From: Pseudomonas sp. S30
Lineage (GTDB): Bacteria > Pseudomonadota > Gammaproteobacteria > Pseudomonadales > Pseudomonadaceae
Assembly: GCF_016518545.1 (NCBI RefSeq)
Contig: NZ_JACVTO010000001.1
Span: 496,001-560,000 of the forward strand
Length of the DNA: 64,000 nucleotides
Direction: 5' to 3'
Shown here: positions 49,220 to 60,559 of the stretch, one piece after another
Position numbering within the stretch: the stretch's first letter is position 1
How the letters are laid out: every line of letters starts with the position of its first letter
Notes under the pieces: model-generated
Database searches by the model: none
Seen by the model: only the letters and a program-made list of their open reading frames with translations
What the model was told of the DNA's origin: nothing
Made by a program: the position numbers and the translations under genes

Positions 49220-50293
49220 TCATTCACCGCGCTGCTTCATCGTTTCGCGATACAGCTCTATGAAGGGGGCCTCGGCCGGATCGATCCGATCCATTTCGGC
49301 CGCTATCCGGTGCCAGTAGGGATACTGGGGAGCGATCCTGGTGGCCTCCTCGATCTGCGCCAGATCCTCATTATCGAGTAGCAGATCAGCGGCCTGCAAA
49401 TTGTCCTGCAACTGCTCGAACGAACGACCGGCGGTAATCACGCTGGTGATGCCGGGGCGGTCCTTGAGCCACGCCAGACACACGCGTGCGGGTGAACAAC
49501 CGTGGCGCTCGCCCACCGCGATCAAGGTTTCGATGATGTCATAGGCGCGGTCGCGGTCATGCACGTAGGGTTCTGGCCAGTCGTTGCCCTGGCGCGTACC
49601 TTGTGGCGTCTTCTGCCCGCGACGCACCTTGCCGGTCAACAGGCCCTCGCCCAGCGGTCCCCACACCAGGGTGGCGAAGCCTTGGTCCAGCGCCATTGGC
49701 AGCAATTCGTACTCGGCCTCGCGGGCCTCGGGCGTGTAATAGATCTGCTGCGACACAGGCTGCTGCCAGCCGTTGAGCCGGGCGCTGCCCAGCGTCTTCA
49801 TCATTTGCCAGGCGGTATAGTTGGAAGTGCCGAAATAACGGATCTTGCCGCTCTGCACCAGATGATCCAGCGCGGCCAGGGTCTCTTCGACAGGCGTAAC
49901 GCCGTCCCAGTTGTGGATCTGGTAAAGATCGATATGGTCGGTACCCAGACGCTTGAGGCTGGCCTCGCAGGCACGGATCAGGTGATAGCGGGATGCTCCA
50001 CTGTCGTTGGGATTTGCGCCCATCGGGCTGCGAGCTTTGCTGGCGAGGATGATCGACTGACGCTTGTCGCTCAGCGCCTTGCCGACGATCTCTTCAGCCA
50101 GGCCATGGGAATACAGGTCTGCCGTGTCGACCAGGTTGACGCCTGCATCGAATGCCAGGTCGAACATCCGCCTGGCCAATTCGACATCCACGCTGCCGGT
50201 TTTCTCGAATGCGCCGCGGCCACCGAATGGAACCGTACCGACCACCAGTTCGGAAACCAGCAGGCCAGTATTGCCCAATGCACGGTACTTCAT
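49220..50293 (-). CDS. Aldo/keto reductase
   Basis: A 357-residue NADPH-dependent oxidoreductase with a TIM barrel. The catalytic tetrad is seen as the aspartate and tyrosine in NLVDTADLYSHG near residue 53, the lysine in IILASKARSP near 82 and, where histidine is usual, DLYQIHNWDG near 122. The C-terminal cofactor segment is SVITAGRSFEQLQDNL near 296. Substrate unknown. The start at 50293 with a GGAG site is chosen over an upstream frame at 50464 rich in arginine. Confidence 0.9.
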   Translation of the reverse strand: MKYRALGNTGLLVSELVVGTVPFGGRGAFEKTGSVDVELARRMFDLAFDAGVNLVDTADLYSHGLAEEIVGKALSDKRQSIILASKARSPMGANPNDSGASRYHLIRACEASLKRLGTDHIDLYQIHNWDGVTPVEETLAALDHLVQSGKIRYFGTSNYTAWQMMKTLGSARLNGWQQPVSQQIYYTPEAREAEYELLPMALDQGFATLVWGPLGEGLLTGKVRRGQKTPQGTRQGNDWPEPYVHDRDRAYDIIETLIAVGERHGCSPARVCLAWLKDRPGITSVITAGRSFEQLQDNLQAADLLLDNEDLAQIEEATRIAPQYPYWHRIAAEMDRIDPAEAPFIELYRETMKQRGE

Positions 50294-50510
50294 AGGGGTA
50301 TCTCCATCGCTGAACACATGGAAATACCGACGGCACAGGCAGCTGAAACGTTCAATCTGGGTGGGCGAGGTTTGAGATCCAGTCGGTCTGCCAGCGGGGT
50401 GACAGACCAACGAAGGGGCTGAGCGGCCGCCCCCGTTTACGCGCTCAGTCCCACTCCGGCGCAACCTTTAGGCCGATGTCACGCCCCGGTGGGTTGACTC
50501 GACTTGAGGA

Positions 50511-50741
50511 CTACAAGTCTTTCTTCACCGTCTTGTCGATGTGCTTGCCTTCTTTATGGCGTTCTTTGTTCAGATGCTGAGTGCCTTTGTCGATTTCTTT
50601 GCCATCATGTTTTGCACCCTTGTCCACTTCGCGAACATCATGTCGCACACCCTTCGCTACATCGCCTTCCGCCTGTGCCATGGACACCGTCATGAGGGTG
50701 GTCAGGGCAATCGCAATCGCAGCAACCGTTTTCTTGATCAT
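50511..50741 (-). CDS. Small exported charged-repeat protein A
   Basis: A 76-residue protein with a signal peptide (MIKKTVAAIAIALTTLMTVSMAQA) and a mature part made of degenerate repeats of about ten residues around the pattern EVDKGxKHDxKEIDKGxxH, rich in Lys, Asp, Glu and His. It is paralogous to the protein encoded at 51337. No known domain is apparent. Histidine and acidic residues suggest metal or polyanion binding in the periplasm, as a guess. The start follows AGGAAG. Confidence 0.75.
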   Translation of the reverse strand: MIKKTVAAIAIALTTLMTVSMAQAEGDVAKGVRHDVREVDKGAKHDGKEIDKGTQHLNKERHKEGKHIDKTVKKDL

Positions 50742-51063
50742 GTCAGTACTTCCTGAGAAGGGTGTATGTTTTGGCTCTTGCAAGCTGAATATAGCCGAAC
50801 GCGAAAGCAAAAGAAGGCAGGTAAAGGCGGTTTAATCCAACCACGCCGTCTCAACGTTTGGAGGGCAGCATTGAAATGCCCATTGCCCAACAAATAGGGA
50901 TGTCATCGGCGAAGGCAACGGCTGGCGCATCGCAGACCGATGAACGTCTCTTCATCTGGGCGGTGGGAATCTTGAAGTGAGACTGACTACAGGAGCGAAG
51001 AGGCTGCAAGGCAGCCTCTTCGGTAAAACACGGGAAAATCCGCCAGCAGTGGCGAATAAGGGC
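50742..51063. other. 322-bp intergenic stretch with a 12-bp stem-loop
   Basis: No gene is seen. A perfect hairpin CGAAGAGGCTGC-AAG-GCAGCCTCTTCG (50996-51022) lies 42 bp after the stop of the leftward gene at 51064. It lacks a T-run on either side, so it may be a transcript-end stabiliser or a decayed REP-type element more than a terminator. The promoter for charged-repeat protein A must lie left of it. Confidence 0.5.
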
Positions 51064-51303
51064 TCAACCCTGCTTCTGATGCGACGCCGCCTTTTCTGCC
51101 TGATGGACGCATTTCTCGTAATCACCAGACTCATGCGCCGCTTTTGCCTGCTGATGCTCGTGATGACCCGACTTGGTAAAACTCGCTTCAGTGGCATCCT
51201 TAAGTTTGTCCAGAGCGGCCTCGCACTTGTGGCGATCCTCCTCGGCCATGGCGATACCTGGAAGCAGCATGGCGCAGAACAGCAGAGCTACTGTCTTGTT
51301 CAT
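51064..51303 (-). CDS. Small exported His/Lys-rich protein
   Basis: A 79-residue protein with a signal peptide (MNKTVALLFCAMLLPGIAMA) and a mature part EEDRHKCEAALDKLKDATEASFTKSGHHEHQQ and onward, containing two cysteines (in HKCEA and EKCVH) and several histidines. The cysteines may form a disulfide across a helical hairpin. I do not recognise the family. It is flanked by two paralogous charged-repeat proteins in the same orientation, 33 bp from one, suggesting one transcription unit. Confidence 0.7.
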   Translation of the reverse strand: MNKTVALLFCAMLLPGIAMAEEDRHKCEAALDKLKDATEASFTKSGHHEHQQAKAAHESGDYEKCVHQAEKAASHQKQG

Positions 51304-51336
51304 GTAAAGTCCCTTTTGGCGGAATGGGTTGGACAG

Positions 51337-51600
51337 TCAAAGGTGCTTCTTGGCGTCTTTATCGATGCGCTTGTCCGCCTTGTGACGCTCCTCGTCGTCA
51401 TGCTTCAGACCTTTATCGATCTCCTTGTCGTCGTGTTTCACGCCCTTGTCGACTTCCTTGGCGTCATGATCCACGCCGCGGTCGACATCCCGGACCCCAT
51501 CCCTGACGTCCTTGGCGACGTCGCCTTCGGCTTGAACGAGCGATGCAGCCATTAGTGCACTGAATGCCACTGCAGCGAGGGTCAATGTCCGTTTGATCAT
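51337..51600 (-). CDS. Small exported charged-repeat protein B
   Basis: An 87-residue paralogue of the protein at 50511. After a signal peptide (MIKRTLTLAAVAFSALMAASLVQA) both start EGDVAKxVRxxVRxVDxG, then run through repeats such as EVDKGVKHDDKEIDKGLKHDDEE. Charge alternation suggests an extended or helical, highly soluble chain. Function unknown. It starts after an AAAGGAG site and lies 33 bp upstream of the His-rich protein gene. Confidence 0.75.
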   Translation of the reverse strand: MIKRTLTLAAVAFSALMAASLVQAEGDVAKDVRDGVRDVDRGVDHDAKEVDKGVKHDDKEIDKGLKHDDEERHKADKRIDKDAKKHL

Positions 51601-51772
51601 GGGTACTGCTCCTTTCGGGTGATGAAGAATTCATGACGTGTCAGATCACCGTAGACAAGGTTTGCAGGGTTTGCGAATCGAAACAGGCAGAATCGAACTA
51701 GACAGTGTCCACTGCACGATCACGAAACAGCCTGCAATCGGCCAGGCTTTTCAGGCGCAGGGTTGACCGCGC

Positions 51773-51997
51773 TCAGGAAGACGCGATCACGCCAGCCACC
51801 AACAAGGCTATGCCGAAGTACCACAGCCAGAGAAACGGCCTGGCCTGGGCGTCCTTCCTGGCATACACGTATACGTAAAACGGAATCAACAAGCAGACCA
51901 GCGCCTGGCCGGGAGACTTCTTCAATGCCAGGGCGAAGATGACCAACTGCATGGATACCATAAGACCCATGCCGGATATCAACAAAAACATGACCAT
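51773..51997 (-). CDS. Small membrane protein
   Basis: A protein of 74 residues with hydrophobic segments at about 3-24, 30-44 and 52-71, separated by YARKDAQARP, a short charged loop. Such small hydrophobic proteins are often conserved hypotheticals in pseudomonads. No function can be given. I used the ATG at 51997; a GTG three codons upstream is also possible. Confidence 0.6.
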   Translation of the reverse strand: MVMFLLISGMGLMVSMQLVIFALALKKSPGQALVCLLIPFYVYVYARKDAQARPFLWLWYFGIALLVAGVIASS

Positions 51998-52017
51998 GGA
52001 ACACACTCACTTTTCAG

Positions 52018-52213
52018 ATCTTACGGTCGCCAGCCCAAAACGATACCTTCACCGCTTGGCCACTGGCTTTTATTGAATACATCGACTGCGACCGAACGCT
52101 ACCGTCGGAGGTGCGGGTCACGGTCGCCGGAGTGAGCGGCCGCAGAGCTGGACCTGCTGGTGGCATGGCAGGAAAACGACCGCCCGTTATGGCGGCTCCA
52201 CTTCAGCGCGTGA
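52018..52213 (+). pseudogene. Possible frameshifted remnant of a small protein gene
   Basis: Reading rightward, one frame gives NDTFTAWPLAFIEYIDCDR then LPSEVRVTVAGVSGR, and the next frame continues ELDLLVAWQENDRPLWRLHF up to a TGA at 52211-52213. Joining them needs removal of one base near 52144. The composite has good protein-like composition, but I see no start codon or ribosome site. It could be a decayed small gene, or chance in GC-rich DNA. Confidence 0.3.
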
Positions 52214-52216
52214 CCT

Positions 52217-52486
52217 TCACGGACAGAGCGGGCAATACAGATTGTCCATGAAATCATCGCATTCGATATTGTCATCGAGCACCTGTACCACGACCTCGCC
52301 ATGTGTATCGCACCGCAGCACTTGCCCAGCACCTCGAGCCATCGGTGGATGATCACCGAACTCATTGCATCCGCACCAAGGGCACTTTCGAATCACAGCG
52401 TCATGTGGCCCGAGAATCGCCAAGGTCCAGTTGCAGCCTGTGCAGTGAAGACGGAGCAGCGGGCGGGCGAGAGTTGGATCCGGCAT
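52217..52486 (-). CDS. Small zinc-ribbon-like hypothetical protein
   Basis: An 89-residue protein with CTGC (near residue 15), CPWC (near 35), another cysteine in LRCDTHG and a terminal CPLC. The first two pairs have the spacing of a rubredoxin-like or zinc-ribbon knuckle, and the last pair with the third cysteine may make a second site. No signal peptide. Function unknown. An AGGA site precedes the ATG. Confidence 0.65.
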   Translation of the reverse strand: MPDPTLARPLLRLHCTGCNWTLAILGPHDAVIRKCPWCGCNEFGDHPPMARGAGQVLRCDTHGEVVVQVLDDNIECDDFMDNLYCPLCP

Positions 52487-52585
52487 CGGGCAATCCTGAA
52501 CGTTATAGAGCGGCTGAGTAAGCAGCGCGTGATGGACTGGTACGCTGGAAGCAGCAGCGCCTTAATACGTGCGCCTGCCGACGAT

Positions 52586-52759
52586 CTACTCGAACCGCCG
52601 GCGATAGCCGGCAACAATCAATACCAGGCCGGGCACGAGCAGGCCAATGGCTGTGTAACCGAAAGCAAGTTGCCCGGAGGCACCCACAGCGGCGAAAGTG
52701 GCTCCAGTAGCGATGAGTGGCGCGGCCGCCAGATAAAAGGGTTTGGCTGTTCTGCTCAT
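52586..52759 (-). CDS. Very small two-helix membrane protein
   Basis: A 57-residue protein, MSRTAKPFYLAAAPLIATG onward, with two hydrophobic helices (about 8-28 and 32-51) joined by a short turn, ending in a basic YRRRFE tail. The start at 52759 has an excellent AGGAGG site, which supports a real gene despite the size. A longer upstream reading to 52903 lacks such a site. Function unknown. Confidence 0.7.
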   Translation of the reverse strand: MSRTAKPFYLAAAPLIATGATFAAVGASGQLAFGYTAIGLLVPGLVLIVAGYRRRFE

Positions 52760-53035
52760 GTAGACCTCCTTTCGACCCACTTTTTTACCACATCTGGCCA
52801 CTGCAACGCGCACGCGTGCAACAGGATGCCTGAAATCGAAGGGAAGCGACGCCAGCCTAGAGTGCAAGCGATCCGCGATAGGTCGCCGCAGGCTGCGCAT
52901 CACGCTGGAGTCTGGGCATACCGCAAACCAGGTGATCGAAAGAAGGTGGATGAGGTTATATCAGAGGTCGATGCAGGCCTCGGTATCACTAATCTCACTT
53001 GAAACTGTCGCGCGGGTTTTACGCACGACCGCCCA
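52760..53035. other. Intergenic region between the two-helix protein and the tRNA-Pro terminator
   Basis: I see no convincing gene on either strand. The left end must hold the promoter of the leftward two-helix protein. The remainder shows only short frames without ribosome sites. Confidence 0.4.
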
Positions 53036-53070
53036 TAAAAAAATCCAGCCACCGCTAAGTGACTGGATTT
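53036..53070 (-). terminator. tRNA-Pro terminator
   Basis: Reading leftward, AAATCCAGTCAC pairs with GTGGCTGGATTT (one G-U) around a six-base loop and runs into seven T. It starts 13 bp after the encoded CCA of the tRNA. Confidence 0.85.
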
Positions 53071-53082
53071 TTTAGGGATTTT

Positions 53083-53159
53083 TGGTCGGGACGGAGTGAT
53101 TCGAACACTCGACCCCTTGCACCCCATGCAAGTGCGCTACCGGGCTGCGCTACGCCCCG
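53083..53159 (-). tRNA. tRNA-Pro (anticodon GGG)
   Basis: A 77-base cloverleaf on the leftward strand with encoded CCA. Acceptor CGGGGCG pairs with CGTCCCG (one G-U), anticodon stem CTTGC/GCAAG encloses loop ATGGGGT with anticodon GGG, and the T arm is GAGTG-TTCGAAT-CACTC. It is placed 99 bp after the merR-like gene stop. Confidence 0.95.
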
Positions 53160-53258
53160 ACATCATTCTCGATACCGCTGAGAACGAAGAAGAATTTAAC
53201 CTAAGCGTTTGAATAATGGAAGCTTTTTTTCAAAAAAATCCATCACTCAAACCGTGCC

Positions 53259-53615
53259 TCATTTCTTCAGCACCACCAGGACATCTTCCAGCTCGACAAT
53301 CATCTGCTTGATCAGCTGTTTGTACTGGGTGGTGTCGTCCTTGGCCTCATCACTGGACAGACGCAACCGCGCACCGCCGATGGTAAAGCCCTGGTCGTAC
53401 AACAAGGCGCGGATCTGGCGGATCATCAACACGTCCTGGCGCTGATAATACCGTCGGTTGCCGCGACGCTTGACCGGGTTCAGCTGCGGAAACTCCTGCT
53501 CCCAGTAGCGCAGCACATGTGGTTTCACGGCGCAGAGCTCGCTCACTTCACCAATGGTGAAGTAGCGCTTGCCCGGGATGGGAGGCAGCTCGTCGTTATG
53601 GCTTGGTTCCAGCAT
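53259..53615 (-). CDS. MerR-family regulator downstream of ihfA
   Basis: A 118-residue protein with a MerR helix-turn-helix, [47 protein letters not shown] in outline (about 16-60), and a short helical dimerisation tail without metal-binding cysteines. The gene conventionally follows ihfA in gammaproteobacteria. Its target is not known. The ATG at 53615 lies inside the ihfA gene (20-bp overlap) and has a GAGG site; a TTG at 53624 is possible. Confidence 0.9.
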
Positions 53616-53898
53616 AGGCCTCAACCCGGGCTTTCAGTTTCTGCCCTGGACGAAAGGTGACGACACGGCGAGCGGTGATCGGGATCTCTTCCCCGGTTTT
53701 GGGGTTACGGCCCGGCCGCTGGCGTTTGTCGCGAAGATCGAAATTGCCGAATCCGGACAACTTGACCTGCTCGTTCTCTTCAAGCGCGTGACGAATTTCT
53801 TCGAAAAACAGCTCGACCAGCTCCTTGGCCTCGCGCTTGTTCAGCCCCAGCTCCTCGTACAGCCTTTCGGCCATCTCAGCTTTCGTCAGAGCACCCAT
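53596..53898 (-). CDS. ihfA: Integration host factor subunit alpha
   Basis: A 100-residue HU/IHF-family DNA-bending protein that pairs with IhfB. It begins [25 protein letters not shown] and has the DNA-intercalating arm [23 protein letters not shown] (about 62-84), with the proline at the arm tip. It lies four bases after pheT, as is usual for the pheST-ihfA operon. Confidence 0.97.
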
Positions 53899-53902
53899 AC
53901 CG

Positions 53903-56284
53903 TTATTTCCTTAACGTGGTGTTCAACCTGTGTTCGAGCGAGGTGAGGATGTTCTGCAAGCTGGCGTTCACCTCATCGTCGTTAAGAGTGCGCGATGGAT
54001 GTTGCCAGGTCAAGCCGACGGCCAGGCTTTTTCTATCAGGATCAATACCTTTACCCTGGTAGACGTCAAACAGCCTGAGGTCTGTGAGCCACTCTCCTGC
54101 ATTGTCATGAATCACTTCAAGTACCGCACTCGCCGCCACGTCACGCCCTGCGATCAATGCCAGGTCACGACGGGTTTCAGGGAACTTGGAGAGTTCGCTG
54201 AACGCCGGCATCCTACCTTCGACCACGTCTGCCAGCACCAGTTCGAAGACGAATACCGGACGATCCAGGCCAAGCGTCTTGGCCAGCTCCGGATGCAGTG
54301 CCCCCAGGTAGCCGACTTCCCTGCCGTCACGCTCGATGCGCGCTGTCTGACCTGGGTGCAGGGCTGGATGCTGACCTGCACTGAAGGTGAAATCGGCCAG
54401 CGCGCCCGAGTAGCCAAGCAGCGCCTCGACATCCGCCTTGACGTCGAAGAAGTCGACGCTGTCACGTCCATTTGCCCAGCCTTCAGGCAAGCGGCTACCG
54501 GTGATGACACCGGCGATCATCGGCTGCTGGGCGAGGTTGCCCAGTTGGCCGACGAACCGCAGACCGCTTTCGAACAGGCGCACGCGATCCTGCTGACGGT
54601 TGAGGTTGTGCTGCAGCGCCTTCAGCAGGCCTGGCCACAGCGAAGCACGCATCGCAGCCATGTCGCTGGAGATCGGGTTGGCCAGCAGTAGAGGCTCCAC
54701 ACCCGGAGTGAATAGCTCGAACAGCTTGGGATCGATGAAGCTATAGGTGATCGCTTCCTGGTAACCCCGTGCCACCAGCAGGCGACGCAGAGTCGGCAGC
54801 TCGCCACGCGCTTCGGAGCGGGCCTTGGGCGCGAGTCTGGCCTGCGGATAACGAACCGGCAGATTGTTGTAGCCATACAGACGCGCCAGCTCTTCGATCA
54901 GATCCACCTCCAGGCTGATGTCGAAGCGGTGGCTGGGAATCTCGACCGTCCACTGTCCGTCCTGTGCAGCGCTGGTTTTCAGCTCCAGAGCATTGAGCAA
55001 CTGCTCGATCTGGGTGGCAGGCATGTCCATGCCCAGCATCTGGCTCACGCGTTCGGCGCGCAGGGTGACTGGGGCGACCTTCGGCAGGTGCGGCTCACTG
55101 ACCGCTTCCACGATCGGCCCAGCTTCGCCGCCGACGATGTCCAACAGCAGACCAGTGGCACGTTCCATGGCCTGGCGCGCCAATTGCGAATCGACGCCAC
55201 GCTCGAAACGGTGCGAGGCATCGGTGTGCAGGCCATAGGAGCGAGCTTTGCCCGCCACGGAAACCGGCTCGAAGAAGGCACTCTCCAGGAACACATCGCG
55301 GGTCTTCCCGGTATCGACGCCGCTGTGCTCGCCCCCCATCACGCCAGCGATGGCCAGCGCTCGCGCATGGTCGGCGATCACCAGGGTGTCGCTGCGCAAG
55401 GCCACTTCCTGACCATCGAGCAGCACCAGCTTCTCGCCCTCCTCGGCCATGCGCACGCGAATGCCACCGTTGATCTCGGCGAGATCGAACGCATGCATCG
55501 GTTGGCCGAGCTCGAGCATCACGTAGTTGGTGACGTCCACAGCAGCATCGATGCTGCGCACGTCACTGCGGCGCAGGCGCTCGACCATCCACAGCGGCGT
55601 CGGCTTGCTCAGGTCGACGTTGCGGATCACCCGGCCCAGGTAGCGCGGGCAGGCGGCCGGCGCGCTGATTTCGACGCTGCGCACCTCGTCATGGGCAGCA
55701 GCTACCGCTGGCACCAACGGGCGGGTGACCGGCGTGGCGTACAGCGCGCCTATGTCCCGTGCCAGGCCCGCTATCGACAGGCAGTCGCCGCGGTTGGGAG
55801 TCAGGCCGATCTCGATGCTGGCATCGTCCAGGCCCAGGTAGCGGCGCACGTCCTCACCTACCGGAGCGTCGGCAGCCAGTTCCAGAAGGCCGTCGTTCTC
55901 TTCGCTGATCTGCAGCTCGGCCGCCGAGCACAGCATGCCGAAGGACTCGACGCCACGCAGTTTGGCTTTCTTGATCTTGAAGTCGCCGGGCAGTTCGGCG
56001 CCGATCATGGCGAAGGGAATCTTGATCCCCGGGCGCGCATTGGGGGCGCCACACACGACCTGAAACCTGTCCTGGCCATTGCTGACCTGGCAGACGCGCA
56101 ACTTGTCGGCGTCCGGATGTTGCTCGGTGGTGAGAATCTCGCCCACCACGATGCCGCTGAACTGGCCAGCAGCCGGCGTGACACTGTCGACTTCCAGGCC
56201 GGCCATGGACAGGCGGGCGACCAGTTCGTCACGGGAAACCTGCGGGTTTACCCAACCGCGCAGCCACTGTTCACTGAATTTCAT
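53903..56284 (-). CDS. pheT: Phenylalanyl-tRNA synthetase beta subunit
   Basis: A 793-residue subunit of the alpha2-beta2 enzyme. In order it shows the N-terminal tRNA-binding OB domain (about 40-150, [24 protein letters not shown]), the B3/B4 editing domain, B5 (about 400-475), the synthetase-like core and the C-terminal FDX-ACB anticodon-binding domain ending [17 protein letters not shown]. Length matches the family. It follows pheS by 33 bp and precedes ihfA by four. Confidence 0.97.
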
Positions 56285-56317
56285 GCTGTTCTCCTGAAGA
56301 TTGCGTCGAGGTGTGGC

Positions 56318-57801
<1,484 letters not shown>

Positions 57802-57829
57802 GAGTAACTTCCTCTATCTTTGACCGAAA

Positions 57830-58024
57830 TTAACGTACGCGCAGCATGCGCTCGACTTTTGCCACGTCAGACGGGTGCAGCAAGCTGGCACCGCGCAGTT
57901 GACGCTTACGCTTGGTCGACATTTTGGTCAGGATGTGGCTCTTGAAAGCGTGCTTGTGCTTGAAGCCGGAAGCGGTTTTCAGGAAACGCTTCGCTGCACC
58001 GCTCTTGGTTTTCATTTTTGGCAT
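57830..58024 (-). CDS. rpmI: 50S ribosomal protein L35
   Basis: A 64-residue basic protein starting [20 protein letters not shown], the standard L35 N terminus. An ATG five codons upstream in frame is rejected on that basis. It lies between infC and rplT. Confidence 0.98.
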   Translation of the reverse strand: MPKMKTKSGAAKRFLKTASGFKHKHAFKSHILTKMSTKRKRQLRGASLLHPSDVAKVERMLRVR

Positions 58025-58085
58025 GTTGGAACTCCGCATTCGATAAAATTACACAATAATCATCAGGCCTGCCGTGCCCGGGAGA

Positions 58086-58631
58086 TTACTTCTTCTTTTT
58101 GGGGGCGATGACCATCATAAGCTGGCGTCCTTCCATCTTCGGATGCTGCTCAACGGTGCCGTATTCCACGAGGTCAGCTTCGACCCGCTTCAACAGCTCC
58201 ATGCCCAGCTCCTGGTGGGCCATCTCGCGGCCGCGGAATCTCAGAGAGATCTTGGCCTTGTCCCCATCGCTAAGGAAACGTACCAGGTTGCGTAGTTTTA
58301 CCTGGTAATCCCCTTCTTCCGTCCCTGGACGAAACTTGATTTCTTTAATCTGGATCTGTTTCTGGTTCTTCTTGGCTTCGTTGGCCTGCTTCTTCTTCTC
58401 GAAGAGATGCTTGCCGTAGTCCATGACCTTGCAGACGGGCGGTTGCGCGTCGGCGGAGATTTCCACCAGATCCAGCTTCGCTTCATCAGCGATACGAAGC
58501 GCTTCATCAATCGAGACGATGCCAATCTGCTCGCCGTCAGCGCCAATTAACCGAACCTCGCGTGCCGAGATATTCTCGTTGATCGGGGCCTTCGGTGCAG
58601 TTCGTTTATCGTTTCTCATTTCACGCTTAAT
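58086..58631 (-). CDS. infC: Translation initiation factor IF-3, AUU start
   Basis: A protein of about 181 residues with an N-terminal domain ([32 protein letters not shown]), a lysine-rich linker and a C-terminal ribosome-binding domain. Two starts are possible. The ATG at 58637 overlaps the thrS stop and is only two bases from the GGAG site. An ATT at 58629-58631 has eight-base spacing and is the rare initiator through which IF-3 limits its own synthesis. I prefer the ATT. The C terminus ends in five residues PKKKK. Confidence 0.93.
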   Translation of the reverse strand: MKREMRNDKRTAPKAPINENISAREVRLIGADGEQIGIVSIDEALRIADEAKLDLVEISADAQPPVCKVMDYGKHLFEKKKQANEAKKNQKQIQIKEIKFRPGTEEGDYQVKLRNLVRFLSDGDKAKISLRFRGREMAHQELGMELLKRVEADLVEYGTVEQHPKMEGRQLMMVIAPKKKK

Positions 58632-58636
58632 AGTCA

Positions 58637-60559
58637 TTACTCCGTTTCATGGCGACCACGCCGGGAAACCGCTTGCGACAGGAGCTCGGCGAACTGGGCG
58701 ACGGGCATCGAGCCCAGATCTGCGCCATCGCGAGTCCGTACAGCGACGGTTTGCGTTTCGACTTCGCGATCCCCTATGACCAGCAGGTACGGGACCTTGA
58801 GCAAAGTATGCTCGCGGATTTTAAAGCCGATCTTCTCATTTCTCAAGTCGGACTTGGCACGGAATCCGCTTCCGTTCAGTGATTTCTCGACCTGGAGCGC
58901 GAAATCGGCCTGTTTGTCGGTGATATTCATGATCACCGCCTGGGTCGGCGCGAGCCAGGCCGGGAACACACCGGCATAGTGCTCGATGAGCATGCCGATG
59001 AAGCGCTCGAACGATCCGAGAATGGCACGGTGCAGCATGACCGGACGCTTGCGCGCGTTGTCTTCGGCGATATAGCTGGCGTCCAGACGCTCGGGCAGGT
59101 TCGGATCGTACTGCAAGGTGCCGCACTGCCAGTTGCGACCGAGGCAATCACGCAGGGTGAACTCGATCTTCGGACCGTAGAAGGCCCCCTCCCCCGGCTG
59201 GTACTCCCAGGCCAGGCCTGACTCGTTCAGGGCGTCGGCCAGTGCACCTTCGGCGCGGTCCCACAATTCTTCGGAGCCGACTCGCTTGGCCGGACGCGTG
59301 GACAACTTCATGGCCACGTCGGTGAAACCGAAGTCCTTGTACACGTCCAGGGTCAACTTGATGAAGTCGGCCGCCTCCTTCTTCACCTGCTCTTCGGTGC
59401 AGAAGATGTGGGCATCGTCCTGCACGAAACCGCGCACACGCATGATGCCGTGCAGCGCGCCGGAAGGCTCGTTGCGATGGCACGCACCAAACTCGGCCAG
59501 GCGCAGCGGCAAATCCCGGTAGGATTTCAGGCCCTGGTTGAACACCTGCACGTGGCAAGGGCAGTTCATCGGCTTGACCGCGTAGTCGCGGTTTTCCGAT
59601 GAGGTGGTGAACATGTTCTCGGCGTAGTTCGACCAGTGGCCGGAACGCTCCCAGAGAATACGGTCGACGACCTGCGGAGTCTTGATTTCCTGATAGCCGT
59701 TTTCGCGCTGGACCTGACGCATGTACTGCTCGAGCACCTGGTACACGGTCCAGCCATTGGCGTGCCAGAACACCATCCCCGGCGCTTCTTCCTGCAGGTG
59801 GAACAGGTCGAGCTGCTTGCCGATCTTGCGGTGGTCACGCTTTTCGGCTTCTTCGATACGCTGAATGTAGGCGGCCAGCTGTTTCTTGTCGGCCCAGGCA
59901 GTGCCGTACACCCGCTGCAGCTGCTCGTTCTTGGCATCGCCACGCCAATAGGCGCCCGACAGCTTGGTCAACTTGAACGCCTTGAGGAAACGCGTGTTCG
60001 GCACGTGCGGGCCGCGGCACATGTCGACGTATTCTTCGTGGTAGTACAGGCCCATGGCCTGCTCATCCGGCATGTCTTCGACCAGACGCAGCTTGTAGTC
60101 TTCGCCACGGCGAGTGAACACCTCGATAACCTCGGCACGCGGCGTCATCTTCTTGATGACGTCATAGTCCTTTTCGATCAACTGCTGCATGCGCTGTTCG
60201 ATGGCGGCGAGGTCTTCGGGCGTGAAGGGCCGCTCGTAGGCGATATCGTAATAAAAGCCTTCGTCGATCACCGGGCCGATCACCATGCGGGCGGTCGGAT
60301 ACAGCTGCTTCACCGCGTGGCCGATGAGGTGGGCGCACGAGTGACGGATGATCTCCAGTCCCTCTTCGTCTTTAGGGGTGATGATCTGCAAAGTGGCGTC
60401 ATGTTCGATCAGGTCGCTGGCATCGACCAGCTTGCCGTCGACCTTGCCGGCCAGGGTGGCCTTGGCCAGACCTGCACCGATGGACGCAGCGACATCGGCC
60501 ACGCTCACGGATTGATCGAACGAGCGTTGACTGCCATCGGGAAGAGTAATGGTGGGCAT
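58637..60559 (-). CDS. thrS: Threonyl-tRNA synthetase
   Basis: A 640-residue class II synthetase with TGS domain (about 1-62), the N2 editing domain with [16 protein letters not shown] near residue 72 and the zinc-related [13 protein letters not shown] near 175, a catalytic core with [10 protein letters not shown] near 333 and [20 protein letters not shown] near 364, and a C-terminal anticodon domain. The start at 60559 follows AGGAGG. It is first gene of the infC-rpmI-rplT-pheST-ihfA operon. Confidence 0.97.
   Translation of the reverse strand: MPTITLPDGSQRSFDQSVSVADVAASIGAGLAKATLAGKVDGKLVDASDLIEHDATLQIITPKDEEGLEIIRHSCAHLIGHAVKQLYPTARMVIGPVIDEGFYYDIAYERPFTPEDLAAIEQRMQQLIEKDYDVIKKMTPRAEVIEVFTRRGEDYKLRLVEDMPDEQAMGLYYHEEYVDMCRGPHVPNTRFLKAFKLTKLSGAYWRGDAKNEQLQRVYGTAWADKKQLAAYIQRIEEAEKRDHRKIGKQLDLFHLQEEAPGMVFWHANGWTVYQVLEQYMRQVQRENGYQEIKTPQVVDRILWERSGHWSNYAENMFTTSSENRDYAVKPMNCPCHVQVFNQGLKSYRDLPLRLAEFGACHRNEPSGALHGIMRVRGFVQDDAHIFCTEEQVKKEAADFIKLTLDVYKDFGFTDVAMKLSTRPAKRVGSEELWDRAEGALADALNESGLAWEYQPGEGAFYGPKIEFTLRDCLGRNWQCGTLQYDPNLPERLDASYIAEDNARKRPVMLHRAILGSFERFIGMLIEHYAGVFPAWLAPTQAVIMNITDKQADFALQVEKSLNGSGFRAKSDLRNEKIGFKIREHTLLKVPYLLVIGDREVETQTVAVRTRDGADLGSMPVAQFAELLSQAVSRRGRHETE

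Noticed and set aside
52301..53002. A 233-codon rightward frame across two small leftward genes
   Set aside because: It is antisense to frames with good starts and has an unconvincing composition.
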